From assembly GCA_016200225.1 (NCBI GenBank), contig JACQFD010000017.1, positions 62,001-126,000 of the forward strand: a DNA stretch of 64,000 bases. Direction: 5' to 3'. Below are positions 44,784-53,547 of this stretch, piece after piece. Both the position numbers and the translations under genes were made by a program. The DNA comes from Planctomycetota bacterium (GTDB taxonomy: Bacteria; Planctomycetota; UBA1135; JACQFD01). Under the pieces are notes generated by a model, which made no database searches, had not been told where the DNA came from, and saw only the letters and a program-made list of their open reading frames with translations. Each line of letters opens with the position of its first letter. Position 1 is the stretch's first letter.

Positions 44784-45692
44784 GTGGCGGCTCCCGTGGA
44801 CTCCGAACTTCAAATTGCCTATGCGCAGTGCGAGTCGCTCGCTCGCGGGCGGCGCGAGAATTTTCCGGTATTGTCGCAATACATCGGAAGAGAACACGCG
44901 CATCACCTGGCGGCCGTCTACGCTTTTTGTCGCATCGCGGACGACGCGGCCGATGAAAGTAATAATCCGGCGGAGGCGCTCCAAAGATTGGAAGAACTGC
45001 GGCGCGAAATTGAACTGATATATTCAGGATCGCGGCCGCGGCGGCTCGAATTGCGGGCGCTCGGCAACACCGCGATCGAGCGCGGACTTCAAAAGAGCGA
45101 ATTTACCGATCTGCTCGACGCTTTTTGTCAAGATCAAACGAAAACGCGATATGCAAATTGGGCGGAATTGCTTGAATACTCGCGCCGGAGCGCGAATCCG
45201 GTCGGGCGCCTCGTGCTCGCGACGATCGGCGAACTCGGCGGCGGCGCGGCGGCCGAAAAATTAAATTTATCCGATCGCGTCTGCACCGGATTGCAACTCG
45301 CGAATTTTTGGCAGGACGTCGCGGCCGATTATAAAAAGGGCAGAATTTACATTCCCGCGGACGCGATGGCGCGGCACGCCGTCGACGAATCGTGCATTCG
45401 CGACGCGCGCTGCGATGAACGATTCCGCGCGCTCATGGACGAACTTTGCGAAACCACGCGTCCGATGTTCGTCGAAGGCGCCGCCCTCGCCGATCTCGTC
45501 GGACGGCGCATGCGCGTGCCGATCCTCGCATTCGCGATCGCGGGAGCGGATTTGCTCGATCGCATTCGCGCGGCGGAATACGATATTTACAATCGCAGGC
45601 CCGAAATCGGCGATCTGCCCTTGAAGCGAATCCTTGCAAAAGCCGCGGCCGCGAGTTTTCTACCGATCCTCCGCCCGAAATTGAAGAAATGA
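44784..45692 (+). CDS. hpnC: Presqualene diphosphate-pathway enzyme HpnC (squalene/phytoene synthase fold)
   Basis: 302 residues. Trans-prenyl synthase motifs: YAFCRIADDAADE (first Asp-rich) and NFWQDVAADYKKGRIYIP (second). HpnC converts presqualene diphosphate to hydroxysqualene in the HpnCDE route to squalene. The assignment rests on the gene order with HpnD and HpnE directly after it. Its stop overlaps the hpnD ATG. Confidence 0.93.
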   Translation: MAAPVDSELQIAYAQCESLARGRRENFPVLSQYIGREHAHHLAAVYAFCRIADDAADESNNPAEALQRLEELRREIELIYSGSRPRRLELRALGNTAIERGLQKSEFTDLLDAFCQDQTKTRYANWAELLEYSRRSANPVGRLVLATIGELGGGAAAEKLNLSDRVCTGLQLANFWQDVAADYKKGRIYIPADAMARHAVDESCIRDARCDERFRALMDELCETTRPMFVEGAALADLVGRRMRVPILAFAIAGADLLDRIRAAEYDIYNRRPEIGDLPLKRILAKAAAASFLPILRPKLKK

Positions 45693-46597
45693 CCGCCGAC
45701 ACCGCCTCGCTCGCGACATTGGACGTCGCGAGTTCGTACGCAGCCGCGCGCGCGCTCGCGCGGCGCGAGGCGCGGCACTTTTATTTTGCATTTCGATTTC
45801 TGACGCCGAAACGGCGCGACGCGATGTGCGCGATTTATTGTTTTTTAAGAAAACTCGACGACAACGCGGACAACCCGGACGAGCGGGCGCGCGCGCGCGC
45901 GGACCGGTTCGCACCGAGCCGCGCGATTTTGCAATTCGCGTACGGCGGCGCATCGTCGAACCCGGATCCGATCGCGGCGGCGTTTCGCGACGCGGTTCAT
46001 GAATTTAAGATTCCGCGCGACAATTTCGAGGAAGCCATCCGCGGCGCCGAAATGGATTTGCAATCCGAAGATTATAAAACTTTCGCGGAGCTGCGGGTTT
46101 ATTGTTATCGCGCGGCGTCGGTCGTCGGACGGATGTGTATTCAAATTTTCGGACACGAGAGCGAAGCGGGCCGCGGCGGCGACGAAAGCCGCGCGATCCA
46201 ACTCGCGGACGAACTCGGCGTTGCGTTTCAGTTAACAAATATTCTGCGCGACCTCCGCGAGGACGCCGAACGCGGCCGCGTGTACCTCCCGCAGGAGGAT
46301 TTGCAGCGGTTTGGCGTCGAGCGCGCCGATCTCCTCGCTCCGAAAGCCGGCGAAAAACTAAGAAAACTGCTCGCATACGAAGCGGAGCGCGCGCGTGAAT
46401 TGTATGAACGGTCGGCGCCGTTGTCGCAGTTGATCGACCGCCGCAGCCGGCGCGCGCTCGCCGGAATGCGCGCGATGTACGGCGCAATATTACAAAAAAT
46501 CGAACGCGTCGATTATGATGTTCTGTCGCGGCCCGTGCGGCTCACGACCTTCGAAAAAGCGCGCGTCGCGGCGCGCGTGATTTTCCTCGGAGCGTGA
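45689..46597 (+). CDS. hpnD: Presqualene diphosphate synthase HpnD
   Basis: 302 residues. Condenses two farnesyl diphosphates to presqualene diphosphate. Motifs: YCFLRKLDDNADNPDE and NILRDLREDAERGRVYLP. The start ATG (45689) overlaps the hpnC stop (ATGA). The frame is open further upstream but only over hpnC. The hpnE start overlaps its stop by one base. Confidence 0.93.
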   Translation: MTADTASLATLDVASSYAAARALARREARHFYFAFRFLTPKRRDAMCAIYCFLRKLDDNADNPDERARARADRFAPSRAILQFAYGGASSNPDPIAAAFRDAVHEFKIPRDNFEEAIRGAEMDLQSEDYKTFAELRVYCYRAASVVGRMCIQIFGHESEAGRGGDESRAIQLADELGVAFQLTNILRDLREDAERGRVYLPQEDLQRFGVERADLLAPKAGEKLRKLLAYEAERARELYERSAPLSQLIDRRSRRALAGMRAMYGAILQKIERVDYDVLSRPVRLTTFEKARVAARVIFLGA

Positions 46598-47946
46598 TGG
46601 CCGCGGAGGCGCGCGCCATCGCCGTGGTCGGCGGAGGACTCGCGGGTCTCGCCGCCGCGTGGAGACTCGGCGGGCGGGGCGCGCGCGTGACTTTATTTGA
46701 AAAACGCCACGCGCTCGGCGGGCGCGCCGGGAGTTATCACGATCCGATCGAAAATTGCATGGTCGACCGCGGACAGCACGTCGTCCTCGGCGCGTGCGAA
46801 CGTTTATTACAATTATTCGGCGAATGGGGCGTCGCGGACGCGATCGCGTGGCGCGATCAGTTACAAATCGCGGCCCCGGGCGATCCCGCGTCGATCGGCA
46901 CGATCCAAGCGTGGAACCGGCTGCCGGACAAATTACAATTTTTGCCGGCGCTCGCGAAATTCAAATTATTAACATTCGGCGAACGCGCGCGATTATTATT
47001 CATATTTCGCGCGATGGAACGCCTGCGCGAAAGCGAACTTGCCGCTCTCGACGAAATGACGTTCGCCGATTGGTTAAAATTACAGAACACTCCCCCGCGC
47101 TGCGTTTCGCGATTCCTTGAGCCCGTCGTCGCGGCCGCGTGCAACGAAACGCCGGACGTCGCCTCGGCGCGCGCGGCGATCTTTGTCTTTCGCGAGGCGT
47201 TCCTGAACGGAGCCGGCCGCGCGCGGCTCGGCGTGCCGCGGGGTCCGCTTTCGGAATTTTATAATGATCGGGTCCTGCGACAATTCCGCGAGCGAAATAT
47301 ACAGATCGAAACGGGCTCGGCGGTCGAATCCGTGCGCGTCGAAAACGGGCGCGCGGTTGGCGTCGCGGTCGGCGGATCGTTCATACCGTTCGACGCGGTC
47401 GTCGCGGCGTTGCCGTTCGACGGAATGCATGGAATCTTCGATCCGCGAATCGCATCGACAATTCCAGAAATTGTAAATTTAACGAAACTCGAGTCGTCGC
47501 CGATATTGAGCGGACACTTCTTTTATGATCCCGATGTGTGCGTCGCCGGCGGCGAAATCGGCCTCGTCGAGCGCACGGCGCATTGGATTTTCGATCGTTA
47601 TGCTTCGAGCGGGAAACCGGAGGACCGCGGCCGCCTCGTCACGGTCGTTTCGGCCGCGCGCGCGCTCGCGAAACAACCGCGCGAACGCGTTGAGGCGCTG
47701 CTGCGCGCCGACGTCGAGGCGGCCGTACCCGCCGCGCGCGGAAGGACTCCGCGGCGCATTTTATTAGCAATCGAATGGAATGCTACATTTTCGGCGCGGC
47801 CCGGGACCGAGCGACTGCGTCCCGGCGCGCGAACGGCGCTGCGTGGATTATTCTTAGCAAGCGACGCGTGCGCGACCGGCTGGCCGGCGACGATGGAGGG
47901 CGCCGTGCGGGCGGGCGAAGCGGCCGCGGCGGCGGCAAACGGTTAG
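46597..47946 (+). CDS. hpnE: Hydroxysqualene dehydroxylase HpnE
   Basis: 449 residues, an FAD-dependent amine-oxidase-like enzyme that reduces hydroxysqualene to squalene. The dinucleotide-binding start is AIAVVGGGLAGLAAAWRL; CMVDRGQHVVLGAC is typical of HpnE, and the late substrate/FAD motif GLFLASDACATGWPATMEGAV closes the fold. The ATG at 46597 shares one base with the hpnD stop. Completes a compact hpnCDE operon. Confidence 0.93.
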   Translation: MAAEARAIAVVGGGLAGLAAAWRLGGRGARVTLFEKRHALGGRAGSYHDPIENCMVDRGQHVVLGACERLLQLFGEWGVADAIAWRDQLQIAAPGDPASIGTIQAWNRLPDKLQFLPALAKFKLLTFGERARLLFIFRAMERLRESELAALDEMTFADWLKLQNTPPRCVSRFLEPVVAAACNETPDVASARAAIFVFREAFLNGAGRARLGVPRGPLSEFYNDRVLRQFRERNIQIETGSAVESVRVENGRAVGVAVGGSFIPFDAVVAALPFDGMHGIFDPRIASTIPEIVNLTKLESSPILSGHFFYDPDVCVAGGEIGLVERTAHWIFDRYASSGKPEDRGRLVTVVSAARALAKQPRERVEALLRADVEAAVPAARGRTPRRILLAIEWNATFSARPGTERLRPGARTALRGLFLASDACATGWPATMEGAVRAGEAAAAAANG

Positions 47947-47997
47947 CCGCTGCGGCCCGTGGAGTTCGCGCGCCGTTTGACTTATATTGCAAACGAA

Positions 47998-48948
47998 ATG
48001 GTCGACGAAATCACCGACGAACAACTGGAGGATCACACGCCTCCCGCCATGCACGCCGCCGTCATCGCGACGACGCGGACGGGCGCCACGATCGAGGTCG
48101 CGGCGTCGGCCGGTTATTGCTGGGGAGTCGAGCGCGCCATCGATCTCGCCGTCGACGCGGCCCGCGACAAATCGCGTCCAACCGTGACGCTCGGCGAACT
48201 TATTCATAATAAACTGACGGTCGATCGTTTACAAAAAGATCATGATATTCAAGTTGTAAACTCGGCCGAGGAGGCCCCCGCGGGCGCCGCGCTCGTCGTC
48301 CGCGCGCACGGCGTGCCGCCTTCGGTGCGCGAGATCGCTAAGAATCGAAATTTGGAACTGATCGACGGCACATGTCCGCTCGTCGATATTATTCATCGGC
48401 GCGCGCGCGAACTGAAAAGCGAGGGTTGGACGGTTATTATCATCGGACAGCGCACGCATCCGGAGGTGATTGGAATATTAGGTTCGATCGGCGGCGACGG
48501 ATTTGTCGTCGAGACAGTCGAGGACGTCGAAACGCTGCCCGCGCTGAAACGCGTCGGCATCGTTTTGCAAAGTACGCTCATCGCCGAAAAAGCCGCGAAA
48601 ATCCTCGCCGCGCTGACGCCGCGCTGCCGTCAATTGAAGTTTTTCAATACCATTTGCCACGTGACGACCGAACGGCAGACCGAGGCCCGCGATTTGTCGC
48701 ATCGCGCGGATGTTATATTAATTGTAGGATCGCCGCATTCGTCGAATACATTAAAACTCGAACAGGTGTGCCGCATGCAGGGTTGCGACACGCACCGCAT
48801 CGACACCATCGCCGACATCGAACCCGGCTGGTTCGCGGGAAAACGGCACATCGGAATCCACGGCGGCGCTTCGACGCCGCGCGAGACGCTCGAAGGAATT
48901 GTAAATTATCTTGTCGAGAATCTGAACGAAGTGTCGCCCGTTCGTTGA
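47998..48948 (+). CDS. ispH: HMBPP reductase IspH/LytB, copy 1
   Basis: About 316 residues. Reduces HMBPP to IPP and DMAPP at the end of the MEP pathway with a [4Fe-4S] cluster. Cluster cysteines: SAGYCWGVERA, DGTCPLVD and NTICHVT. Active-site histidines: ELIHNK, RAHGVPP and RTHPEVIG; the Ser-Asn pair SPHSSNT is also present. It follows hpnE closely and probably belongs to the same operon, supplying C5 units for squalene. The start is uncertain (47998 chosen; 47959 GTG or 48049 ATG possible). Confidence 0.94.
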   Translation: MVDEITDEQLEDHTPPAMHAAVIATTRTGATIEVAASAGYCWGVERAIDLAVDAARDKSRPTVTLGELIHNKLTVDRLQKDHDIQVVNSAEEAPAGAALVVRAHGVPPSVREIAKNRNLELIDGTCPLVDIIHRRARELKSEGWTVIIIGQRTHPEVIGILGSIGGDGFVVETVEDVETLPALKRVGIVLQSTLIAEKAAKILAALTPRCRQLKFFNTICHVTTERQTEARDLSHRADVILIVGSPHSSNTLKLEQVCRMQGCDTHRIDTIADIEPGWFAGKRHIGIHGGASTPRETLEGIVNYLVENLNEVSPVR

Positions 48949-48987
48949 TTTGCCTTTCAGTTAACTAACATTCGACGATCGTAACCG

Positions 48988-49767
48988 GTGTCCGCGATCG
49001 CCGTTTCCGGATTTGTTAAGAAGTATGGCGGCGCCACGGCCGTCGACGGCGTCGATTTCGACGTGCGCGCCGGAGAAGTCTTTGCATTGCTCGGACCGAA
49101 CGGCGCGGGAAAGTCCACCATCGTCCGCGCGATGGTGGGATTGCACGCGCCCACCGCCGGAACTGTAACGATCGCCGGATTCGATATCGTTACAAACCCC
49201 GTAGAGGCGAAACGGCGGCTCGGTTATTTGCCCGAATCCGCACAACTGTATGAAGCGTTGACGGCGCGCGAGCACCTCGCGCTCGTCGCGCGATTGCATC
49301 GAATACCCGAGACGCGCGCCGCGGACGCCATCGAACGCGTGCTCGAACTCCTCGATCTAAAGAATGTCATCGACGCGCCGATCGCATCCTATTCGAAAGG
49401 TATGAAACAAAAAACCGCGCTCGCCGGCGCGCTTTTGTCCGATCCGGACGTACTCATTCTCGACGAGCCGATGTCGGGACTCGACGCGGAGGCGGCGCTC
49501 GTCCTGCGATCGCTCGTCCGTGAACTCGCCGCGCGCGGCCGCTGCGTTTTATACACTTCCCATCTGTTGGATGTCGTCGAAAAGGTCGCCGACCGCGTTG
49601 CAATATTAGTTAAAGGAAAACTCGCCGCGCTCGGCACGCTTTCGGAAATCCGCGCGCAGGCGGGATCGAACGGCGACCTCGCCGAAGTCTTCGCGACATT
49701 GGTAAGATCCGAGGATCCCGCGTCGCGCGCGCGGCAGATTCTCGACTCTATCAAGAAAGAATCGTAA
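48988..49767 (+). CDS. ABC transporter ATP-binding protein (orphan ATPase)
   Basis: 259 residues with all ABC motifs: Walker A LLGPNGAGKST, signature SYSKGMKQK, Walker B VLILDEPMSGLD and the His switch YTSHLLD. It is closest to ABC-2/export-type ATPases. No permease gene is adjacent, so its partner is elsewhere. GTG start. Confidence 0.92.
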   Translation: MSAIAVSGFVKKYGGATAVDGVDFDVRAGEVFALLGPNGAGKSTIVRAMVGLHAPTAGTVTIAGFDIVTNPVEAKRRLGYLPESAQLYEALTAREHLALVARLHRIPETRAADAIERVLELLDLKNVIDAPIASYSKGMKQKTALAGALLSDPDVLILDEPMSGLDAEAALVLRSLVRELAARGRCVLYTSHLLDVVEKVADRVAILVKGKLAALGTLSEIRAQAGSNGDLAEVFATLVRSEDPASRARQILDSIKKES

Positions 49768-49784
49768 GTCTTATTTTTCCGAGA

Positions 49785-49802
49785 TGTGACATCCTCGTCA
49801 CA
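49785..49802. promoter_or_regulatory. Inverted repeat TGTGAC-N6-GTCACA
   Basis: Perfect 6-bp arms in the 231-nt space between the ABC ATPase and the second vapBC. It recalls a CRP/FNR-type site, but the spacing between TGTGA and TCACA is 8, not 6, so it may just be a hairpin. No clear target gene. Confidence 0.3.
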
Positions 49803-49963
49803 GATTTCGACGTTGTGAATAGGGGTGACACGGACCGCGTGCGGGCAAAGAAGGATTCGCGGATTTCTTGTATGGAGTTGACGGACCCGCAACCGCAATG
49901 TTTGCCCCCTTCACGCCGTCCTATCCCCGGTTGCCAAGAGAAATACCATGCGAACACTCCCCC

Positions 49964-50005
49964 TTGACTTATCGACCGATGTCTCCCATACTCATGACAT
50001 GAGTA
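49964..50005 (+). promoter_or_regulatory. Promoter and operator of the second vapBC
   Basis: TTGACT (49964-49969), 17-nt spacer, CATACT (49987-49992). A perfect palindrome TACTCATG-A-CATGAGTA (49989-50005) covers the -10 and the ATG at 49999. The predicted start of transcription falls at about the ATG, which suggests a leaderless mRNA repressed by VapB. Confidence 0.6.
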
Positions 50006-50256
50006 CAAGACTACAAGTTCTCCTATCCGATTCGGAACTCCGTGAATTGCAACTCGTTGCCAAACAAGAGCATCTGACTGTTTCCGAATGGGTCCGAAGA
50101 ACGCTGCGCGAAGCGCGAAGGAGGTCGCCGGCCGTGGATTCCGGGCGAAAACGGCGCGCCATTGAGTCCGCATCAAGGCATCAATTTCCGGCGCCGGCGA
50201 TCCATCAAATGCTCGCGGAAATCGAAAGCGGTTATTTTAGCAAAACAAAAAAGTGA
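49999..50256 (+). CDS. vapB: VapB-like antitoxin of second VapBC pair
   Basis: 85 residues. RLQVLLSDSELRELQLVAKQEHLTVSEWVRRTLREAR (read in parts) fits a ribbon-helix-helix domain; the C-terminal half is basic and probably binds the toxin. The ATG at 49999 lies within a palindrome and right after a promoter -10, so upstream starts are unlikely. Its stop overlaps the vapC GTG. Confidence 0.82.
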   Translation: MSTRLQVLLSDSELRELQLVAKQEHLTVSEWVRRTLREARRRSPAVDSGRKRRAIESASRHQFPAPAIHQMLAEIESGYFSKTKK

Positions 50257-50648
50257 TTTTCGTCGATTCGAATATTCCGATGTATCTCGTCGGCGGCGAC
50301 GATAAGTACAAATCCGAGGCGCGGCGCTTGCTCGAACGTTGCATTGATAATAATGAACGGATGGTCACCGACGCGGAGGTTTTTCAGGAAATCCTCCATC
50401 GCTACGCGGTACTTCGACGCAAGGACGCCATCGGCCCGGCGTTCGAATGTTTATTACACATCGTCGACGAGACGTTTTCAATCGAATTGACCGACGTCGC
50501 GCGCGCGCGATCGATTGTTACCAATATCGATTCGCTCTCCGCGCGCGACGCGCTGCACCTCGCGGTCATGGAACGCCGCGGCGTTCCGACAATCTTAAGT
50601 TTCGACGCCGGATTCGACGCGTGGCCGACGGTCAAGCGCATCGGCTGA
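50253..50648 (+). CDS. vapC: PIN-domain toxin (VapC family), second copy
   Basis: 131 residues. PIN acidic residues: FVDSNIPMYL (Asp), EVFQEILHRY (Glu), LSARDALHLAVM (Asp) and LSFDAGFD (Asp). GTG start inside the end of vapB (4-nt overlap). It belongs to a different PIN subgroup from the 42929-43330 toxin, so the two VapBC pairs are not recent duplicates. Confidence 0.88.
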   Translation: MIFVDSNIPMYLVGGDDKYKSEARRLLERCIDNNERMVTDAEVFQEILHRYAVLRRKDAIGPAFECLLHIVDETFSIELTDVARARSIVTNIDSLSARDALHLAVMERRGVPTILSFDAGFDAWPTVKRIG

Positions 50649-50656
50649 TAATAAAT

Positions 50657-51727
50657 TTACTTTTTTCCAGCGCCGTGGTCTTTCTTTAGATGTTCGGCCA
50701 GCGGATCCCCGCCGAAATCGCGCGCGGGATCGCGCCAGACCGTGTGCGGGTGGTTCGCGCCGTCCTGTGTATTGTCATATTCAACGATGAACAGCGGCGA
50801 ATGCAATCGATAATAATGCGGCATTCCGGGTTCGAGCCCGCCCGCCCACGCAAAAGTAATATCGTCCACGCGCCATTCGAGAATGCGCGCCCGCTCGGCG
50901 CCTGCAAGATCGGGCCTGAGATTGGTAATATACTGATCCACGAGCGATATTAATAAAGTCTTCTGCGCGGTCGTCATTTCGGCGGCGCGGAGTCCGGCCG
51001 GATGTTTCAATTCGCCGGCCGCGCGGCCGGGACCGAGAACGATATCGTCGGGAATCTTGCCTTCGAGCGTCGCCTGTTTGCGTTGAACGTCGCTTAAACT
51101 CTTCACAAGCGCGCGGCCGAGATCCTCCTCGAAACCAAGCACGCGGAGCCCGGCAAACGGGCCTTCCGGAACCGTCGCCGGATGCGCGCCGTAAAACATC
51201 GGCGTGTGGCAGACGACGTCGCCGTCCACCGATGTAAATTGTAGTGAAACATGATGCCCCTGCATCCGCCAACCCCACGGTTTATTCATATCCGGTTCGC
51301 CGAAGACCGCGAAACTGTAAAGAAGCGGATCGCGGTGCGGCGCCGGCCGCCCGGCTTTTTCGCTGATCTCGCGCAGGACATTTTCGAGCGCGAATATCGA
51401 CGTCGTTTTTAAGTAACCCTGCGACGACAGCGCGCTTCTTAATAATTCGTGCGCCGCCGAGCGTTGCGCCGGAGACATTTGGGCCAACATCACGCCCGGG
51501 TATTCGCCGGGAAGAAAATTCCAATTGTAACGTTCCGCGCCGTCGAATGGAAATGTAGCTTTTTTGGCGAGATCGGGACCGAGCGACGCGAGCCACGTCC
51601 TGGCCGCCGACGCCATCGCCGCCGATGTTTGCGATTCCACCGGCGACGAGGACGCGAGCGCGCCCCGCGCCGCCCGCTCCCCTGCCAGCGCGAGCAATCC
51701 GATCATTACGATTGCCGCGCGCTTCAT
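50657..51727 (-). CDS. Exported DUF3500 protein
   Basis: 356 residues. Signal-like N-terminus IVMIGLLALAGERAARGA. The body matches DUF3500: AHELLRSALSSQGYLK, YSFAVFGEP, WGWRMQGHHVSLQFT, YGAHPATVP, FAWAGG, and a late EYDNTQDGANHPHTVWRDPARDFGGDPLAEHL (read in parts) rich in His/Asp/Asn, perhaps a metal site. The biochemical role is unknown. Convergent with vapC. Confidence 0.85.
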   Translation of the reverse strand: MKRAAIVMIGLLALAGERAARGALASSSPVESQTSAAMASAARTWLASLGPDLAKKATFPFDGAERYNWNFLPGEYPGVMLAQMSPAQRSAAHELLRSALSSQGYLKTTSIFALENVLREISEKAGRPAPHRDPLLYSFAVFGEPDMNKPWGWRMQGHHVSLQFTSVDGDVVCHTPMFYGAHPATVPEGPFAGLRVLGFEEDLGRALVKSLSDVQRKQATLEGKIPDDIVLGPGRAAGELKHPAGLRAAEMTTAQKTLLISLVDQYITNLRPDLAGAERARILEWRVDDITFAWAGGLEPGMPHYYRLHSPLFIVEYDNTQDGANHPHTVWRDPARDFGGDPLAEHLKKDHGAGKK

Positions 51728-51751
51728 GATATTGAACTATGCCGGTCGTAC

Positions 51752-52192
51752 TTACTTGGGAAATCCGTCGAACGGCGTCGTGTCCATCGGATCGTAAGGT
51801 TGCTCCCCCATCTCCATCACGATCGCGGGAATATTACCTTTCGATCGATAACAATGTGCGACGCCGTGGTCGATAATCACGCGTTCGCCGGCGATGAGAG
51901 GAACGAGCATTCCCGGGAGCGCGCGGTCGTTCGGTTGTATCAATAATTCGATTTCGCCGGCGATCACATAGGTTCGTTCGACGCGATTCGTATGAAAGTG
52001 ATGGCCGCGCGACGCTCCGCTTTTAGGAGTGTCGAGCGTCCAAATTAATATATGTTGAGCGGCGGGCCACTCGCCGTTCACGACCTGCCACATTTCGCCT
52101 TTTTCATTCTGGCGTTTCATCGGCCCGCTGTCGGGCGCGTCGAGTTTCAACCGATCGACGCGCACGCGGTCATGGAGATAACTTCGCGGCAT
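51752..52192 (-). CDS. Cupin-domain protein
   Basis: 146 residues, a single RmlC-like cupin barrel. Metal-type motif RGHHFHTNRVERTYVIAGEIEL, and the second motif VIIDHGVAHCYRS. Resembles small sugar-nucleotide or polyketide cupins; the activity is unknown. It starts 15 nt after the acyl-CoA dehydrogenase gene ends. Confidence 0.83.
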   Translation of the reverse strand: MPRSYLHDRVRVDRLKLDAPDSGPMKRQNEKGEMWQVVNGEWPAAQHILIWTLDTPKSGASRGHHFHTNRVERTYVIAGEIELLIQPNDRALPGMLVPLIAGERVIIDHGVAHCYRSKGNIPAIVMEMGEQPYDPMDTTPFDGFPK

Positions 52193-52207
52193 GTTTTTTT
52201 TCGTTAT

Positions 52208-53482
52208 TTATCTTTTTTGGGTCTCGAGTTTGCGGTCTTCCTCGTGGATCGACGGCGTCTCCTCGATCCAGCGTTGGCTTTCGGTCGGAATGTAAGCGTT
52301 CAAATGCTGTAAATGCTGCAAATCTTTCGTTAAATTCCGCGCGATGACCATGCGCTGCACTTGATTCGTGCCCTCGTAGATTTGTAATATCTTCGCGTCG
52401 CGGAAAAACTTCGCCGCCGGGTAATCTTCCATAAAGCCGTAGCCGCCGAAAATCTGGACGGCGTCGGTGGCGACGCGCATCGCCGTATCTGTAGCAAAAC
52501 ATTTGCACATCGCGGCGAGCCGATTTAGTTTGGCAAAATCCTTGGCGTCGCCCGCGCGCGCCGCCTCGAGCACGAGCGCGCGACCCGCCTCGACGGCCAT
52601 CGCGCTGTCGGCGAGCATTTGTTGTATCATTTGAAAACTTGCAATCGGTTGGCCGAACTGCCGACGACGAGAAGCATACACAAGCGCGTAATCGAGGGCG
52701 CCCTGAGCCGCGCCGATCGCCTGCGCCGCGACGCCCGGCCGCGCCAAATCTAAAGTTTCCATCGCGTGCCGGAATCCCATGCCGGCGCGTCCGCCAAGGA
52801 GATTTTCCTCGGGCACGCGCACGTCGTCGAACACGGTTTCAACGACCGGCACGGTGCGGATTCCCATCTTCGGCTCGACTTTACCGATCGAAAATCCTTT
52901 CATTCCTTTTTCAACAATAAACGCGCTGATGCGCCGCGACTTCGATTCGGCATCCGTAACCGCGAAGACGGAATACAAATCCGCGGCGCCGCCATTTGTA
53001 GTCCATTTCTTTTCGCCGCGGATGACCCAGTCTTTACCGTCCTTAAACGCCCGAACTCTTAAATTCTGCGCGTCGCTGCCCGCGAATTTTTCGGAAAGAC
53101 AGAACGCTACTAATTTCTTGCCCGCGGCGATTTCCGGAAGATAACGTTTCTTCTGCTCCTCGGTGCCGCCGACAATTAACGGAAAGGATCCGAGCGCGTT
53201 CACGGCGAACGCAACGCCGAACCCCGAATCCGCGCGCGCGAGTTCCTCGACCACCGTGCATAAATTAACGATCGACGCGCCCTGTCCGCCGTATTCTTTA
53301 TCAATAAAAACGCCGAGAAGCCCCGCGGCGCCGCACGCGCGCATCGCGTCCCAATTGTAAGCATCCTGCCAGCGTTCGTGCGGCACTTTGTCGAGACGCG
53401 CGGCGTTGGGGCGGACGTGTTTTTCTGCAATTTCGCGGGCAATCGCGCGCCAGCGTTGGGTTTCTTCAGCGGTGGGAATCAT
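52208..53482 (-). CDS. Acyl-CoA dehydrogenase
   Basis: 424 residues, FAD enzyme of beta-oxidation or related acyl-CoA metabolism. Motifs: FCLSEKFAGSDAQNL (FAD/substrate), RGEKKWTTNG, RRRQFGQPIASFQ, QIFGGYGFMEDYPAAKFFRDAK and QIYEGTNQVQRMVIARNL with the catalytic Glu in the short/medium-chain position. A ~30-residue C-terminal extension follows (HLNAYIPTESQRWIEETP). The chain-length preference cannot be told. Confidence 0.93.
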   Translation of the reverse strand: MIPTAEETQRWRAIAREIAEKHVRPNAARLDKVPHERWQDAYNWDAMRACGAAGLLGVFIDKEYGGQGASIVNLCTVVEELARADSGFGVAFAVNALGSFPLIVGGTEEQKKRYLPEIAAGKKLVAFCLSEKFAGSDAQNLRVRAFKDGKDWVIRGEKKWTTNGGAADLYSVFAVTDAESKSRRISAFIVEKGMKGFSIGKVEPKMGIRTVPVVETVFDDVRVPEENLLGGRAGMGFRHAMETLDLARPGVAAQAIGAAQGALDYALVYASRRRQFGQPIASFQMIQQMLADSAMAVEAGRALVLEAARAGDAKDFAKLNRLAAMCKCFATDTAMRVATDAVQIFGGYGFMEDYPAAKFFRDAKILQIYEGTNQVQRMVIARNLTKDLQHLQHLNAYIPTESQRWIEETPSIHEEDRKLETQKR

Positions 53483-53547
53483 AATGAAAGCGGGTTGGGG
53501 AAGTGGAATTCGATTGTATCAAAAACGGCGGTAAGACGATCGCGCAC

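Noticed and set aside
45446-45688. Upstream extension of hpnD overlapping hpnC
   Set aside because: Arg-rich sequence in a shadow frame. The ATG at 45689 overlaps the hpnC stop and gives the normal protein length.
44784-45692. Phytoene synthase (crtB) for the first synthase gene
   Set aside because: Two adjacent synthase-fold genes plus an HpnE-type flavoprotein indicate hpnCDE. No carotenoid genes are near.
49785-49802. CRP site upstream of the second vapBC
   Set aside because: Half-sites are right, but the TGTGA-to-TCACA spacing is 8 rather than 6, and it is over 150 nt from the promoter.
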